Origin: Aeromonas rivipollensis | GTDB lineage: Bacteria; Pseudomonadota; Gammaproteobacteria; Enterobacterales; Aeromonadaceae | DNA: 64,000 nt | Reading direction: 5' to 3' | NCBI RefSeq assembly: GCF_010974825.1 | Contig: NZ_JAAILA010000003.1 | Location: 310,001 to 374,000, forward strand | Part shown: one piece after another, positions 1-9,800 of the stretch | Layout: each line of letters begins with the position of its first letter | Position numbering within the stretch: the first letter of the stretch is position 1 | Made by a program: the position numbers and the translations under genes | Notes under the pieces: model-generated | Seen by the model: the letters and a program-made list of their open reading frames with translations, nothing else | Told to the model about the DNA's origin: nothing | Databases searched by the model: none

Positions 1-1603
1 CATGATTGCCTCCCCGGCAGGGGGCGCCAATCACCATATCGAGGTGCTGGCCGAGCTCTCCACCAAGCTGCTGGAGCCCGGCTTTATCCCGCAGGTGCAA
101 GCAGCCACCAGCAAGGCCGAGGTGCTCAAGCTGCTGGCGGCCCAGGCTCCTACCAGTGCGGCCGGCAACAAGCCAGCCCAGATCAGGGCGCCGCAACCCA
201 GCGCACCCGAACCCCAGGATCGCAGCATCAAGGGCCAGCTCAACACCCTCAAGCAGCACCTGCTGTTTGGCACCTCCCACATGATCCCCTTCATCGTCGC
301 GGGAGGCGTCTTGCTGTCGCTCTCGGTGATGATGAGCGGCAAGGGCGCCGTGCCCGAGGCGGGTGTGCTCAAGGACATGGCCGACATGGGCATCGCCGGG
401 CTCACCCTCTTTACCGCCGTGCTCGGCGGCTACATCGCCTACTCAATGGCGGACAAGCCAGGCCTGGCACCCGGCATGATCGGCTCCTGGATAGCGGTGC
501 AGCAATTCCACACAGGTTTTCTCGGCGCCATCCTGGTGGGCTTTATCGCCGGCCTCATCGTCAATCAGCTCAAACGCATCAAGCTACCGGACTCCATGAG
601 TTCGCTCGGCTCCATCTTCATCTATCCGCTGATCGGCACCTTCCTGGTGTGCGGCATAGTGATGTGGGTGATAGGTGCGCCCATCGCCGCCATGATGGAG
701 GGGATGAACCACTGGCTCTCCAGCATGGCGGGCTCCGGCAAGGTGATGCTGGGGGCCATCCTCGGCGGCATGACCGCCTTTGACATGGGCGGCCCGGTCA
801 ACAAGGTAGCGACCCTGTTCGCCCAGACCCAGGTCAACACCCAGCCCTGGCTGATGGGCGGGGTCGGTATCGCCATCTGCGTGCCACCGCTCGGCATGGC
901 GCTGGCGACCCTGCTCTCCCCCCGTCGTTACAAGAAGGAAGAGCGTGAAGCGGGCAAGGCTGCCGCCATCATGGGCATGATAGGCATCAGCGAGGGGGCC
1001 ATTCCCTTTGCCGCCGCCGATCCGGTGCGCGTCATCCCGGCCATAGTCGCAGGCGGCATAGTCGGCAACATCACCGGCTTCATGATGCACAGCATCAACC
1101 ACGCCCCCTGGGGCGGCTGGATAGTGCTGCCTGTGGTGGAAGGCAAGATGGGCTACATCCTGGGCACAGTGCTCGGCGCCCTGACCACGGCCCTTATCGT
1201 CAACCTGCTGAAAAAACCGGTGACCGACGAGGAAGAGGTCACCACCCCGGATGGCGGTTATGAGGTCATCGAAGCGGAAGGTGAGGCAGACGTGCTCGCC
1301 ATCACCGCCTGCCCCTCAGGGGTGGCCCACACCTTCCTCGCCGCCAAGAGCCTGCAAAAGGCGGCCGCCAAGGCAGGCATCAAGCTCAAAGTGGAGACAC
1401 AAGGCGCCAACGGCATCATCAACCGCATCACCCCCAAAGACGTGGCCAACGCCCGCTGCGTCATCCTGGCCCATGACGTTGCCATCAAGCACAGGGAGCG
1501 CTTCAATAGTATCGAAATAATCGATGTCAAAACGAAGGATGCTATCCACAATCCAGATGGATTGCTGGCCCGCACCCTGGCTGGCAGCAGCAAGGTCGCC
1601 TGA
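1..1603 (+). CDS. PTS fructose-family EIIA(partial)-EIIC-EIIB permease, 5' end outside window
   Basis: This is a sugar-specific PTS transporter of the fructose/mannitol superfamily, which imports and phosphorylates its substrate at the inner membrane. The visible 533 residues begin inside the EIIA domain (tail to about residue 50). A linker and a hydrophobic EIIC domain follow (about 85-400, with the GGPVNK and GISEGAIPF signatures), then a C-terminal EIIB domain with phospho-cysteine 437 in ITACPSGVAHTF. The order A-C-B differs from the A-B-C order of the second permease at 14747. The EIIA active-site histidine must lie upstream of the window. The first 75 or so bases nearly match the equivalent EIIA stretch at 15047, so the two genes are paralogues. 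The substrate cannot be read from the sequence. Confidence 0.9.
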   Translation, partial: MIASPAGGANHHIEVLAELSTKLLEPGFIPQVQAATSKAEVLKLLAAQAPTSAAGNKPAQIRAPQPSAPEPQDRSIKGQLNTLKQHLLFGTSHMIPFIVAGGVLLSLSVMMSGKGAVPEAGVLKDMADMGIAGLTLFTAVLGGYIAYSMADKPGLAPGMIGSWIAVQQFHTGFLGAILVGFIAGLIVNQLKRIKLPDSMSSLGSIFIYPLIGTFLVCGIVMWVIGAPIAAMMEGMNHWLSSMAGSGKVMLGAILGGMTAFDMGGPVNKVATLFAQTQVNTQPWLMGGVGIAICVPPLGMALATLLSPRRYKKEEREAGKAAAIMGMIGISEGAIPFAAADPVRVIPAIVAGGIVGNITGFMMHSINHAPWGGWIVLPVVEGKMGYILGTVLGALTTALIVNLLKKPVTDEEEVTTPDGGYEVIEAEGEADVLAITACPSGVAHTFLAAKSLQKAAAKAGIKLKVETQGANGIINRITPKDVANARCVILAHDVAIKHRERFNSIEIIDVKTKDAIHNPDGLLARTLAGSSKVA

Positions 1604-1631
1604 CGAGACCGGGTTTGCCGTTGCTAAACAT

Positions 1632-1654
1632 AAGGGGCCGCCAGGCCCCTTTTT
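1632..1654 (+). terminator. Rho-independent terminator of the PTS gene
   Basis: A 7-bp GC-rich stem (AGGGGCC / GGCCCCT) with a 4-nt loop is followed by a T run, about 30 nt after the PTS stop codon. Confidence 0.8.
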
Positions 1655-1712
1655 GCGGTGGCAGAAGATGAGTGCGCAAGCTCGCCTCCCCCCCAGCCCC
1701 CTTGCCAGCCCC

Positions 1713-1746
1713 ATAAAAAATCCGGAGCCAGTGACTGGCTCCGGAT
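1713..1746 (-). terminator. Terminator of the Ig-repeat lipoprotein gene
   Basis: The inverted repeat ATCCGGAGCCAGT / ACTGGCTCCGGAT is flanked on its left by an A run (a T run on the minus strand). It is placed to end the minus-strand gene that stops at 1834. Confidence 0.75.
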
Positions 1747-1833
1747 GATTGTCCCTCACGGGCGGGCGGCATCGGCCATGTCACCCGTCCGTTCGCGGCG
1801 CGATCGGACGCTCGCGCCTGGTGCACAGCCGGA

Positions 1834-4161
1834 TTAAGGGGTCGGCTTGACCAGGGTATCCAGCCCGTTCACCGTCAGGGTGCCTCTACCTCGGGTCATC
1901 TTGTGGAAGTTGGTGCCTTGCTGGGACGGGTTGTCTGTCCGGGTCAGCAGGGTGGCCCCGTTGTTGTAGTTCTGGATCTCGGTGGCGGTGAGCGGCCGAT
2001 CAGACAGGATCAGCAGCAGGGTACGAAACGCCCTCTGCGAGGTGGCCGCGCTCGGCACCCTGGGCTTCTGGTCGGCCGGGATCAGGGCATAGGCATCGAG
2101 GCTGGCGGGATCCGTCATCTCGGAGGCGTCCATCAATCCCATCAGGTAGAGCTCGATGTCGGCGTAGTTGGCACTCACGTTGTTCAGCTGGCCGACGATA
2201 CCGAGCCAGGGAGCCCAGTGCCCGGTAACGGGTGGCACCACCCAGTTCGCCCAGCGATGGGCCATCTCGTGCAGTATGGGGCCATAGGTCGAGGTCGACA
2301 GGTACTTCTTCTTGTAGAGGAAGAAGACCCCCTGCAGCTTGCCGTCCGAGTGAAACGCCGCCGTCTCATCAAACATACCCAGGCCTATGCCCGCCACATC
2401 GTTTCTGACGTGGGCATATTCACCTGTGGGCATGTCCGGGGGGACATCGTCGTTGTTCATCACCACAGTGATGAAGTCGAAGGCATCGCTGAACTGGTTG
2501 TAGACCTGTCCGGTCAGATCCTTCAGGGCACTCTGCCCCTCGAGGGAGTTGATGGAGGTCGTATTCCAGAATGCAAAGGCTTCCGGGCTCAGTTGCAACG
2601 AGGCCAACTGGTTTTGCCGTGGCTCGATGATGATGGGGGCCTCGGGGGCCGTTGGCATCACGCTCAGCCGGGCCGCCGTGCTGGTGACTCCCCCCAGGCT
2701 GGCGCTGATGAGTGCCACCCCCTCGCTCAGGCCGCTCGCCTCCCCCCGGCTGCCAGAGGCATTGCTGATGAGTGCGACGGCGGGCGCATCGGAGGACCAG
2801 AGGATGGCGTCGTCGTCCGTCACCTCCTGGTTGCTGCCATCGGAGAGGCTGGCCATGGCCTGATATTGCACCTTGTCTCCCACCATCACAGAGGCAGCCG
2901 CCGACGTTACCTCCAGGTTGGTCACCACGGCGGATGAGACGGTCACAGGGGCAGAGGCGGTGAAGGCAGTGCCATCCAGGGTGCCGCTCGCCATTATGGT
3001 GGCAGTTCCCACCGTCTGGCCCGTCACCAGCCCCTTGCTGCCCGCCTGGTTGCTGACGCTCGCTATCCCGGGTTGATTGCTTTGCCACTGAATGAGGGCG
3101 TTGTCGGTGACATCGAACGAGGTGCCATCGGTGAGATAAGCCGTGGCGACATATTGTGTTTGCAGGCCAGCCGCAATGGCGCTCCCCATGGACTGCACCT
3201 CAAGTCCGATGACGGCGGCCGAGCTCACCCTGAGCGGCTCGGTCGCCTCGAGGGAGACACCGTTGATCATGCCGCTCACCCCTATGGTGGTACTCCCCGG
3301 AGTCAGCCCGGTGACCAGCCCGGTCTCGCTGATGCTCGCCACCGCCGGATCGCTGCTGTGCCAGGTCAAGGCGTCATGCTCGGTCACCTCTATGGGATCA
3401 CTGTCATCGGACAGGGTGGCGAAGGCGTGCAACTGCGCACTCAACCCCATGGGCAGCGGATCCTCGGGGGCATGGATGTCCAGCCCGGTGATCACCGCAT
3501 CCGTCACCGTCAGCGGGGCCGACGCCTGGAAGGAGACGCCGTTGAGGGTGCCGCTGGCCTCAATGTTCGGCTCCCCGACCGCCACCCCGGTGGCGAGGCC
3601 CTTGTTGCCGGCCTCGTTGCTGACCAGGGCGCTACCCTCGTCACTGCTGCGCCACTGCAGACCTGCGGCCTTGGTCACGTCTCGCGACTGGCCGTCGGAG
3701 AAGGTGGCGATGGCCACGAAGGGCTGGTTCAATCCCACCGGCACCCTGGCCGTGGCCGGGGTCAGTTGCAGCTCTGTCACATAGGCATCGATCACCTCCA
3801 CCCTGGCGGTGGCGCTATGAGACTCACCATTGACTGTGCCCGTGCTGGTCAGGGTGGCCGTGCCCGGGCCGACCCCCGTGGCGAGGCCCTGCTCATCCAC
3901 CCTGACCACGGCGGTGTCGCTGCTGCTCCAGACAATGTCGGGATGCCCGGTCACATCCTGCACGGCGCCATCATCCCAGGTCGCCTGTACCTGGAACTGC
4001 TGCTCGACGCCGACGGGCACCCTGATCTCTTCCGGACTAATCCGCAACGAGGCGAGGGTGGGACCCTCCCCCGTTGCGCCCTCCTCGTCATCACTGCCAC
4101 ACCCCAGCAGCGCCAGCGCTGCCAATCCTGCTATCAACCACTTGCCCACTGCCATGCCCAT
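1834..4161 (-). CDS. Large Ig-like (BIG2) repeat lipoprotein with C-terminal HExxH motif
   Basis: A 775-residue predicted surface or periplasmic lipoprotein. An N-terminal signal with a lipobox (ALLGC, Cys about 21) precedes an acidic stretch. About five tandem BIG2-type Ig-like domains follow (roughly residues 36-495), each with the 'W.SSD...A.VS..GLATG...G.A.I...G' pattern. The C-terminal region (about 510-775) is not Ig-like and contains HEMAHRW near residue 630, a zinc-metallopeptidase-type HExxH motif. BIG2 repeats are typical of adhesins and cell-surface proteins. The protease activity is inferred from the motif alone, and no signature for a third zinc ligand was confirmed. The gene appears monocistronic. 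Confidence 0.8.
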   Translation of the reverse strand: MGMAVGKWLIAGLAALALLGCGSDDEEGATGEGPTLASLRISPEEIRVPVGVEQQFQVQATWDDGAVQDVTGHPDIVWSSSDTAVVRVDEQGLATGVGPGTATLTSTGTVNGESHSATARVEVIDAYVTELQLTPATARVPVGLNQPFVAIATFSDGQSRDVTKAAGLQWRSSDEGSALVSNEAGNKGLATGVAVGEPNIEASGTLNGVSFQASAPLTVTDAVITGLDIHAPEDPLPMGLSAQLHAFATLSDDSDPIEVTEHDALTWHSSDPAVASISETGLVTGLTPGSTTIGVSGMINGVSLEATEPLRVSSAAVIGLEVQSMGSAIAAGLQTQYVATAYLTDGTSFDVTDNALIQWQSNQPGIASVSNQAGSKGLVTGQTVGTATIMASGTLDGTAFTASAPVTVSSAVVTNLEVTSAAASVMVGDKVQYQAMASLSDGSNQEVTDDDAILWSSDAPAVALISNASGSRGEASGLSEGVALISASLGGVTSTAARLSVMPTAPEAPIIIEPRQNQLASLQLSPEAFAFWNTTSINSLEGQSALKDLTGQVYNQFSDAFDFITVVMNNDDVPPDMPTGEYAHVRNDVAGIGLGMFDETAAFHSDGKLQGVFFLYKKKYLSTSTYGPILHEMAHRWANWVVPPVTGHWAPWLGIVGQLNNVSANYADIELYLMGLMDASEMTDPASLDAYALIPADQKPRVPSAATSQRAFRTLLLILSDRPLTATEIQNYNNGATLLTRTDNPSQQGTNFHKMTRGRGTLTVNGLDTLVKPTP

Positions 4162-4430
4162 TTCTCCCTAAACCATTCCCTTGCCCGGTGCGCTTAGCCT
4201 GCCGGGGCCGCCTGTCGCTGCGGTTGTTTGAACCTGACGGGGAGTAGAGCAAGGGGGTATTTTACCGTCCACCGAAAGCCACGGCGCAGACAGCCTGGGT
4301 TAAGAAAACCGCGATGAAACCCGGCAACCCGCCCCCAAGTCCCTGACCAGCCGCCCTTTATCCGTCGCCGAACCGCGGCATACGCCAAGGAGTGAGGCCC
4401 TTTCGGGCCCCTGTCATTGCCTGCCCGGAG

Positions 4431-5288
4431 TCATGGCGCCGGGCGCAGGCTGAGGGTCATGCCAAGGCTCATGCGATCCCCTCGGCCGAGCAGGCGCAAA
4501 CCGGGGTGACCGGCCAGGTGGTGGGCATTGGCGGCGTGACTCTGGGGCTCCAGGCAGACGAAGCCGCTCCCCTCGTCGGGCTGATAGAGCATCAGGAAGG
4601 CGCACTCGCTTGAAACCAGCAGGCGCTGCTGGCGGGCAGGTTGGTCAATCTCCGCCTGACCGCGCCAGCCGCCGTAACAGTGGTTGAGCCACCCTTGTGG
4701 CCGCTGCCACTGGCGAAAATCGAGGTTTGACAGCAATTCGCTGCTCCAGCTAGTCGGCAGATGATCCGGCCCCTCCTGCCAGACGCCGCTCGCCAGAAAG
4801 CGAATGCGGGTCTTCTCGTCACGCCAGAAGAAGGGATGGAAACCCGCGCCGTAGAGGCAGGGCACCTCCCCCAGATGGGTCAAGCCGAGGCGCGCCACCA
4901 GGCTCGCCCCCTGCAGCCGATAGTCGATCTCCGCCAGATAGTGAAAAGGGCCATTCTGGCTGGTGAGCTGCAAGGTCATCGAGCTGTCGGTCAACGCTAC
5001 CGGTTGCCATGGCTGTAGCCAGCCATCTCCATGCAAAAAGAAGTCGGGATCGCGCTCGCTTTCGGGCAACGAATAGTCCTCTCCCCACAGTTCGAACCGG
5101 TTGCCGGCCACCCGATTGGCCAGGGGCAACATGGGAAACAGGGCGCTCTGCCCGGGATGCCAGGGCTGCGCCGGGTCTGTGCTTCGCAGCAGCGGGCGCC
5201 CTTGGTCATCCTCCAGCCCCAGCAGGCAGGCCCCCAATGCAGAGACCCGCATCCGAAGATGCGGGTTACCCAATGTGTATACAGTCAT
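4431..5288 (-). CDS. Aldose 1-epimerase (galactose mutarotase) family protein
   Basis: A 285-residue protein of the aldose 1-epimerase fold, which interconverts alpha and beta anomers of hexoses in the cytoplasm. Likely catalytic residues are His86 (FLHGDGW), His151 (GFHPFFW) and Glu247 (VCLEPQSHAANAHH), in the positions seen across the family. Its ATG overlaps the stop of the upstream MFS transporter gene (ATGA), so the two are translationally coupled. The context suggests it presents the right anomer of the sugar that the transporter imports. The exact sugar is unknown. Confidence 0.85.
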   Translation of the reverse strand: MTVYTLGNPHLRMRVSALGACLLGLEDDQGRPLLRSTDPAQPWHPGQSALFPMLPLANRVAGNRFELWGEDYSLPESERDPDFFLHGDGWLQPWQPVALTDSSMTLQLTSQNGPFHYLAEIDYRLQGASLVARLGLTHLGEVPCLYGAGFHPFFWRDEKTRIRFLASGVWQEGPDHLPTSWSSELLSNLDFRQWQRPQGWLNHCYGGWRGQAEIDQPARQQRLLVSSECAFLMLYQPDEGSGFVCLEPQSHAANAHHLAGHPGLRLLGRGDRMSLGMTLSLRPAP

Positions 5289-6736
5289 ACCGCCGTGCTC
5301 ACCTTGGCCGGGGTCAGCTCGACCTTGCCCTGAGCCAGCTGGGCTTCCAGCGCTTCCAGGGTGATCCCCTTGGTCTCGGGCACCTTGCGATAGATGAAGA
5401 TGAGGCCGGCGAAACAGATGAGGCCGTAGAGCAGGAAGCTGCCAGCGGCGCCCAGCCCGGCGTTAAGCAGCGGGAAGGTGTAGGTCAGCACGAAGCAGGC
5501 AATCCAGAGCGCCAGGGTGCCCGCCGACATCGCCAGCCCGCGCACCCGATTGGGGAAGATCTCGGAGAGCAGCACCCAGGTGACCGGCGCCAGGGTCAGG
5601 GCATAGATGGCGATGGCCGTCAGCACCAGCAGCAGCACCGGCAGTCCCAGCACGCCGCTGGCATAGGCCGCCGCCATCATGCCGTAGATGATGGTGAGAC
5701 CGGCCGAGCCAATCAGCATCAGCTTGCGACGGCCGATCTTGTCCACCATGGGCAGCGCGATCAGGGTAAACAGCAGGTTGATGAGGCCGGTGGCGACGAT
5801 GGATTTGAGGGTGCTGTTGATGTCAAAGCCGGCGGAGGCGAAGATCTCCTGCGCATAGTTGAAGATGACGTTGATGCCGCACCACTGCTGGAAGACCGCC
5901 AGCACAATGCCGATGATGAGGATGGGGCGCACCGAGGGTTTGCCCAGATCCGACAGCGACACCTTGTGGGTCTCACCCACCAGGGTCTGGCGGATCTCGG
6001 CCAGGGTCTGCTTGGCATAGGCATCGCCGCCAATCTTGCCGAGCATGCGGGAGGCCTTCTCATACTGACCATCTTTGGCCAACCAGCGCGGCGACTCCGG
6101 CACGAAGAACATCAGCACCAGAAACGCCAGGGCGGGCACCAGTTCGGCACCGAACATCCAGCGCCAGCCGGACTGGCCATTCCAGGTCGCCAGAATGTCG
6201 GCCTGGGTGGCGTTGCTCGCCACCGGATCGGCGATCATCAGGTTCACCAGCTGGGCCGCCAGCACCCCCAGGACTATGGTGAGCTGGTTGATTGCCACGA
6301 ACTTGCCCCGCTTGTCGGCCGGGCTTATCTCGGCGATGTACATGGGGGAGAGCGCAGAGGCCAGACCTATCCCTATGCCGCCTATGATGCGATAGACCAC
6401 GAACAGATCGAAGTTGCCGGCTGCGGCCGTGCCCCAGGCCGATATGGTGAAGAGGATGGCGGCCAGGATCAGCGGCTTCTTGCGACCGAAGCGATCGGCG
6501 GTCCAGCCGGAGATGGCGGCCCCCAGCACGCAGCCCACCAGCGCCGAGCTCATGGCCCAGCCGGACTGGGCCGGATCCGTGATGGCGAAGTAGGCCTCAT
6601 AGAAGGGCTTGGCCCCGCCTATCACCACCCAGTCGTAGCCGAACAGCAGGCCACCGCAGGCGGCCACCAGGCAGATCATCCAGATGTAGCCCATATTGAG
6701 CCCACCCGTATCCAATTGATTTCGCGAACTTTTCAT
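5285..6736 (-). CDS. MFS sugar porter (xylose/arabinose/galactose:H+ symporter type)
   Basis: A 483-residue, 12-helix major facilitator of the sugar porter family. Visible signatures are GGLLFGYD in helix 1, DRFGRKK between helices 2 and 3, PMYIAEISPADKRG, PESPRWL before the central loop, DKIGRRK, and PETKG at the C-terminal end. It probably drives proton-coupled uptake of a monosaccharide. The start has a GAGAG Shine-Dalgarno; an internal Met15 (MGYIWM) is a less likely alternative. It sits in a minus-strand operon after the DUF5107/TPR gene and overlaps the mutarotase gene by 4 nt. The divergent ROK regulator is the obvious candidate controller. Confidence 0.9.
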   Translation of the reverse strand: MKSSRNQLDTGGLNMGYIWMICLVAACGGLLFGYDWVVIGGAKPFYEAYFAITDPAQSGWAMSSALVGCVLGAAISGWTADRFGRKKPLILAAILFTISAWGTAAAGNFDLFVVYRIIGGIGIGLASALSPMYIAEISPADKRGKFVAINQLTIVLGVLAAQLVNLMIADPVASNATQADILATWNGQSGWRWMFGAELVPALAFLVLMFFVPESPRWLAKDGQYEKASRMLGKIGGDAYAKQTLAEIRQTLVGETHKVSLSDLGKPSVRPILIIGIVLAVFQQWCGINVIFNYAQEIFASAGFDINSTLKSIVATGLINLLFTLIALPMVDKIGRRKLMLIGSAGLTIIYGMMAAAYASGVLGLPVLLLVLTAIAIYALTLAPVTWVLLSEIFPNRVRGLAMSAGTLALWIACFVLTYTFPLLNAGLGAAGSFLLYGLICFAGLIFIYRKVPETKGITLEALEAQLAQGKVELTPAKVSTAV

Positions 6737-6774
6737 GACGCACTCTCTCTATCTTGTCGATTGTAGGGTACTGG

Positions 6775-6800
6775 GGCGCTTCGCCACGGTGCGAAGCGCC
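6775..6800 (-). other. Intercistronic hairpin between DUF5107/TPR gene and MFS gene
   Basis: Perfect 10-bp arms (GGCGCTTCGC / GCGAAGCGCC) with a 6-nt loop lie in the 80-nt gap of the minus-strand operon. The T-rich tail lies on the plus-strand side only, so on the transcribed strand it looks like an mRNA-stabilising or processing hairpin rather than a complete terminator. Confidence 0.55.
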
Positions 6801-6817
6801 GGTTTTTGTTATGAGTG

Positions 6818-9800
6818 TTATGAGTTGAGTGAAAGATCACGGCAGATCAGGGCAAAGAGGTGCCCCTTGTCGTGGGCCGGGTTCAGGGTGAGCAGCTCTC
6901 GCAAGCTCTGTTCACAGCCATAGTGCTGACCCAGCCCCAAGAGGCCGAGCGCCCTGACCAGCAGGCAGTGCTGGCGGTGTTTGTGCTGGGGGTCGTCATC
7001 GAGCACGATGAGATCGGGCAGGGAGACGGCGAAGAAGTCCGCCTCGACCCGCTCGCCCATGGCCTGCTCGGCCCAGCCGACCATGCCTTCAAACAGACGC
7101 TGCGCCTCCGCAGCGCGGCCGAGACGCGCCAGCGCCATGCCCTGATAGAAGAGGTAATCCACCGGCTGATCGTTGTAGTAGCGGCTGGCCCCCAGCGACC
7201 CCTGACCGAGGCAGGCCTGTTGCAGGCACTGGGCCGCCAGACTCTGGTTGTCACAGGCGAGGTGGCAGAGCGCCAGCAGGTAGTGGATGTCGTTGTCGGT
7301 CTGCCCCACCAGACGCCCCTCCCCCAGATTGAGGGGGTAGTGCAGCGCCTGTTGCAGCAGCGGAATGGCCTGCTCATGGCGTCCTTGAGTCATCAGTGCC
7401 AGCGCCCGGCGCTGCTGGTTGATGAGGTACTGACCTGTCACCTTGCCCTCGCCCCCCTCCCAGGGATGGAATTCGCGCAGCCGCAAGATCTCGGCCGCTG
7501 CATCCAGCTGGCCGGTGATGTGATAGAGGCTGAGCAGTTCGGCAGTCAGATCGTCGCGCTTGAGGGCCACCTCACTGTGTGCCTCCAGCAGCGCCAACCG
7601 CTCGGCGGGGGCCATGGCGCCGCGCTTGTGCAGCTGATCCAGTTCGAACAAGAGGCGGGCATCATCCGGCTTCAAGGCGAAGGCGCGACTCAGGCACTGC
7701 TCGGCCGCCGCTAGATCGCCGCTCTTGTTGAAGTGATAGATGCCAAGGTTGCGCCAGGCAGGGGCAAACCCGGGCGCCTGCTCGCACACCTGCTGCCACA
7801 GGGCGATGGCCTGCGGGTAGCTGCGCTTGCTGTAGTGGAAGCAGCCCAGCAGATAGCGGGCAAACCAGCTGTGGGGCAGCTGTGCCAGCATGGCCACCTC
7901 CCCCAGGGTATTGGGGAAGCGCACCTTGCGGCCAAAGGCCTGCTCGGCCCGTTGCAGCAGGGCATACTGCGCCTCACCTTCCGGCAACAGACTGGCCTGG
8001 AACAGCAGCGGCAGGGTCTCTTCCACCGGCAGCAGCGAGAGCAGTTGCTGCGCCAGCTCGGGGCGACCCAGCGCCAGCAGGTCACTTGCGAGGAAACAGA
8101 GGTTCACCCCGCGCCCGTTGCACAGGGTGCGCAGCGCCTCGAGATCGGTCGGCTGCTCGCTCGCCAGCCAGCGCAGTAAGGCCAGCTGATAGTGGAGCGG
8201 ATAACGGACTCGCTGCTCGTCTATGTAGGCGAGGGCCGCCTCCCGCTGACCGCATTCCAGCAGCGCCAGCCCCTTGAGGGCGATGGCACCATAATGGGTA
8301 CCGTTGACCGCGAGACTCTTCTCGACAAAGGGCAACGCCTGCGATGGGTCGCGGCGCACCATGGCGATGCGGGCCAGCCCGAGGAAGCCGCCGTCGCGGC
8401 AATTGCCGCTCCAGGTCGCCTTGTAAAAGTCATCGAAGGCGGCATCGAACTGCCCCAACCGCTCCTCAATGTGGGCCCGCAGCAAGCTGGCCTTGCCACA
8501 CTGGGGGTTCTTGTTGAGCCGATGGGCACGGGTCAGCGCCTGATTGACGTAGACCAGCGCCTGCTCATAGTTGGCGCGGTTGTACTCCAGGGTCGCCAGC
8601 GCCAGGTTGCAGCGATAGTCGCCACTGTCTAGCTCCAGCGCCCGCAGGTAGTAATCAAAGGGGGAGCGGCTGGCGTGCAGATACTGCTCAAGATGCTGGC
8701 CGATGAAGTAGAGCTCGTCGACCGAGTCGAGATTGACGGCAGGCTCAGGTGCCGTGGCCGGATCCGGCAGGGCCTCGCCCGCGGGCAAATGCTCGAGATA
8801 ACTGAGGATCGACTGGCCCTGCTCATCCAGCAGCCGCACCTGCAAACGTCCCTCGCTGGTGATGGCCTGCGGCTCAAGCCAGGCCTGGCCCGGTTGCAAC
8901 TCCAGCGTCTGGGTGAACAGCACGCCGCCCTCGTCACTCACCTCGAAGCGGGCGTGGCACAGCGGCGCGATCGCGTAGGCACCGCACAGCAGGCCGTCCT
9001 CGGTGCGCTCCAGCTTGATGGCGGCGCGGGTGTTGGCGTTTTGCAGGGTGCCCAGGGTGTTGTAGGGCAGGAAGTTCTGCACGAACACCTTCTCCTCCCC
9101 CGCATCCAGCCAGGTGAAGTCGGGCTGGTTGTCGGTGTAGACCCCTGTCATCAGCTCTATGTAGGGGCCGTTGTGGTCGGTCAGGTTGCGATCCCAGGCC
9201 AGACCGAAGTCACAGTTGCCCCAGCTCCACTGCTTCTTGCCAGGGGAGACGTGGTGATCCGCCACGTGCAGCAGGCCGCCCCGCTCGTCATGGCAGTAGG
9301 CACCGACGAAGTCGTAGTCGGACTTGTCCGCCATATAGGAGGTGGGCACTGGGATGTTGCGGTAACGGGAGATATCGACCCCGGCGGAGTAATCCACCTT
9401 GTAGTAGGTGCCGCGGGCGATGGGGAAGGCGCTGACGTCGCGCTTGCCGTGGTCATAGACGGCGGTGACATCGGGCGGGAAGACGCTCTGGTGGGCATCG
9501 CCCCCCTTCACCGCCGGATTGGACCACCAGAGGAAGTGACGCGGGGTGTCGTTGCCGTTGAACACCTTGCCGGTGATCTCGATGAGTGCCTTGTCCGGGT
9601 AGAGGGTAAAGCCCGCCATCACCTGCAGGCCGCGCATCGCCTCCACCTCGCCGAGCCAGACTGTCTTGGCGCCGCCCTCGTGCTCCTGGATGGTGAAGTC
9701 CACCGGCATAAAGGTGGTGGGCCTGTGGTGCTGGGGCCAGTTGAACTCGATGCCGCCGGAGATCCAGGGCCCCACCAGCCCCACCAGCGCCGGCTTGATC

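Noticed and set aside
5009..6766. A 585-codon plus-strand open frame opposite the mutarotase and MFS genes
   Set aside because: Antisense shadow of GC-rich genes: His/Gln/Gly/Arg-rich composition, no family features and no ribosome-binding site.
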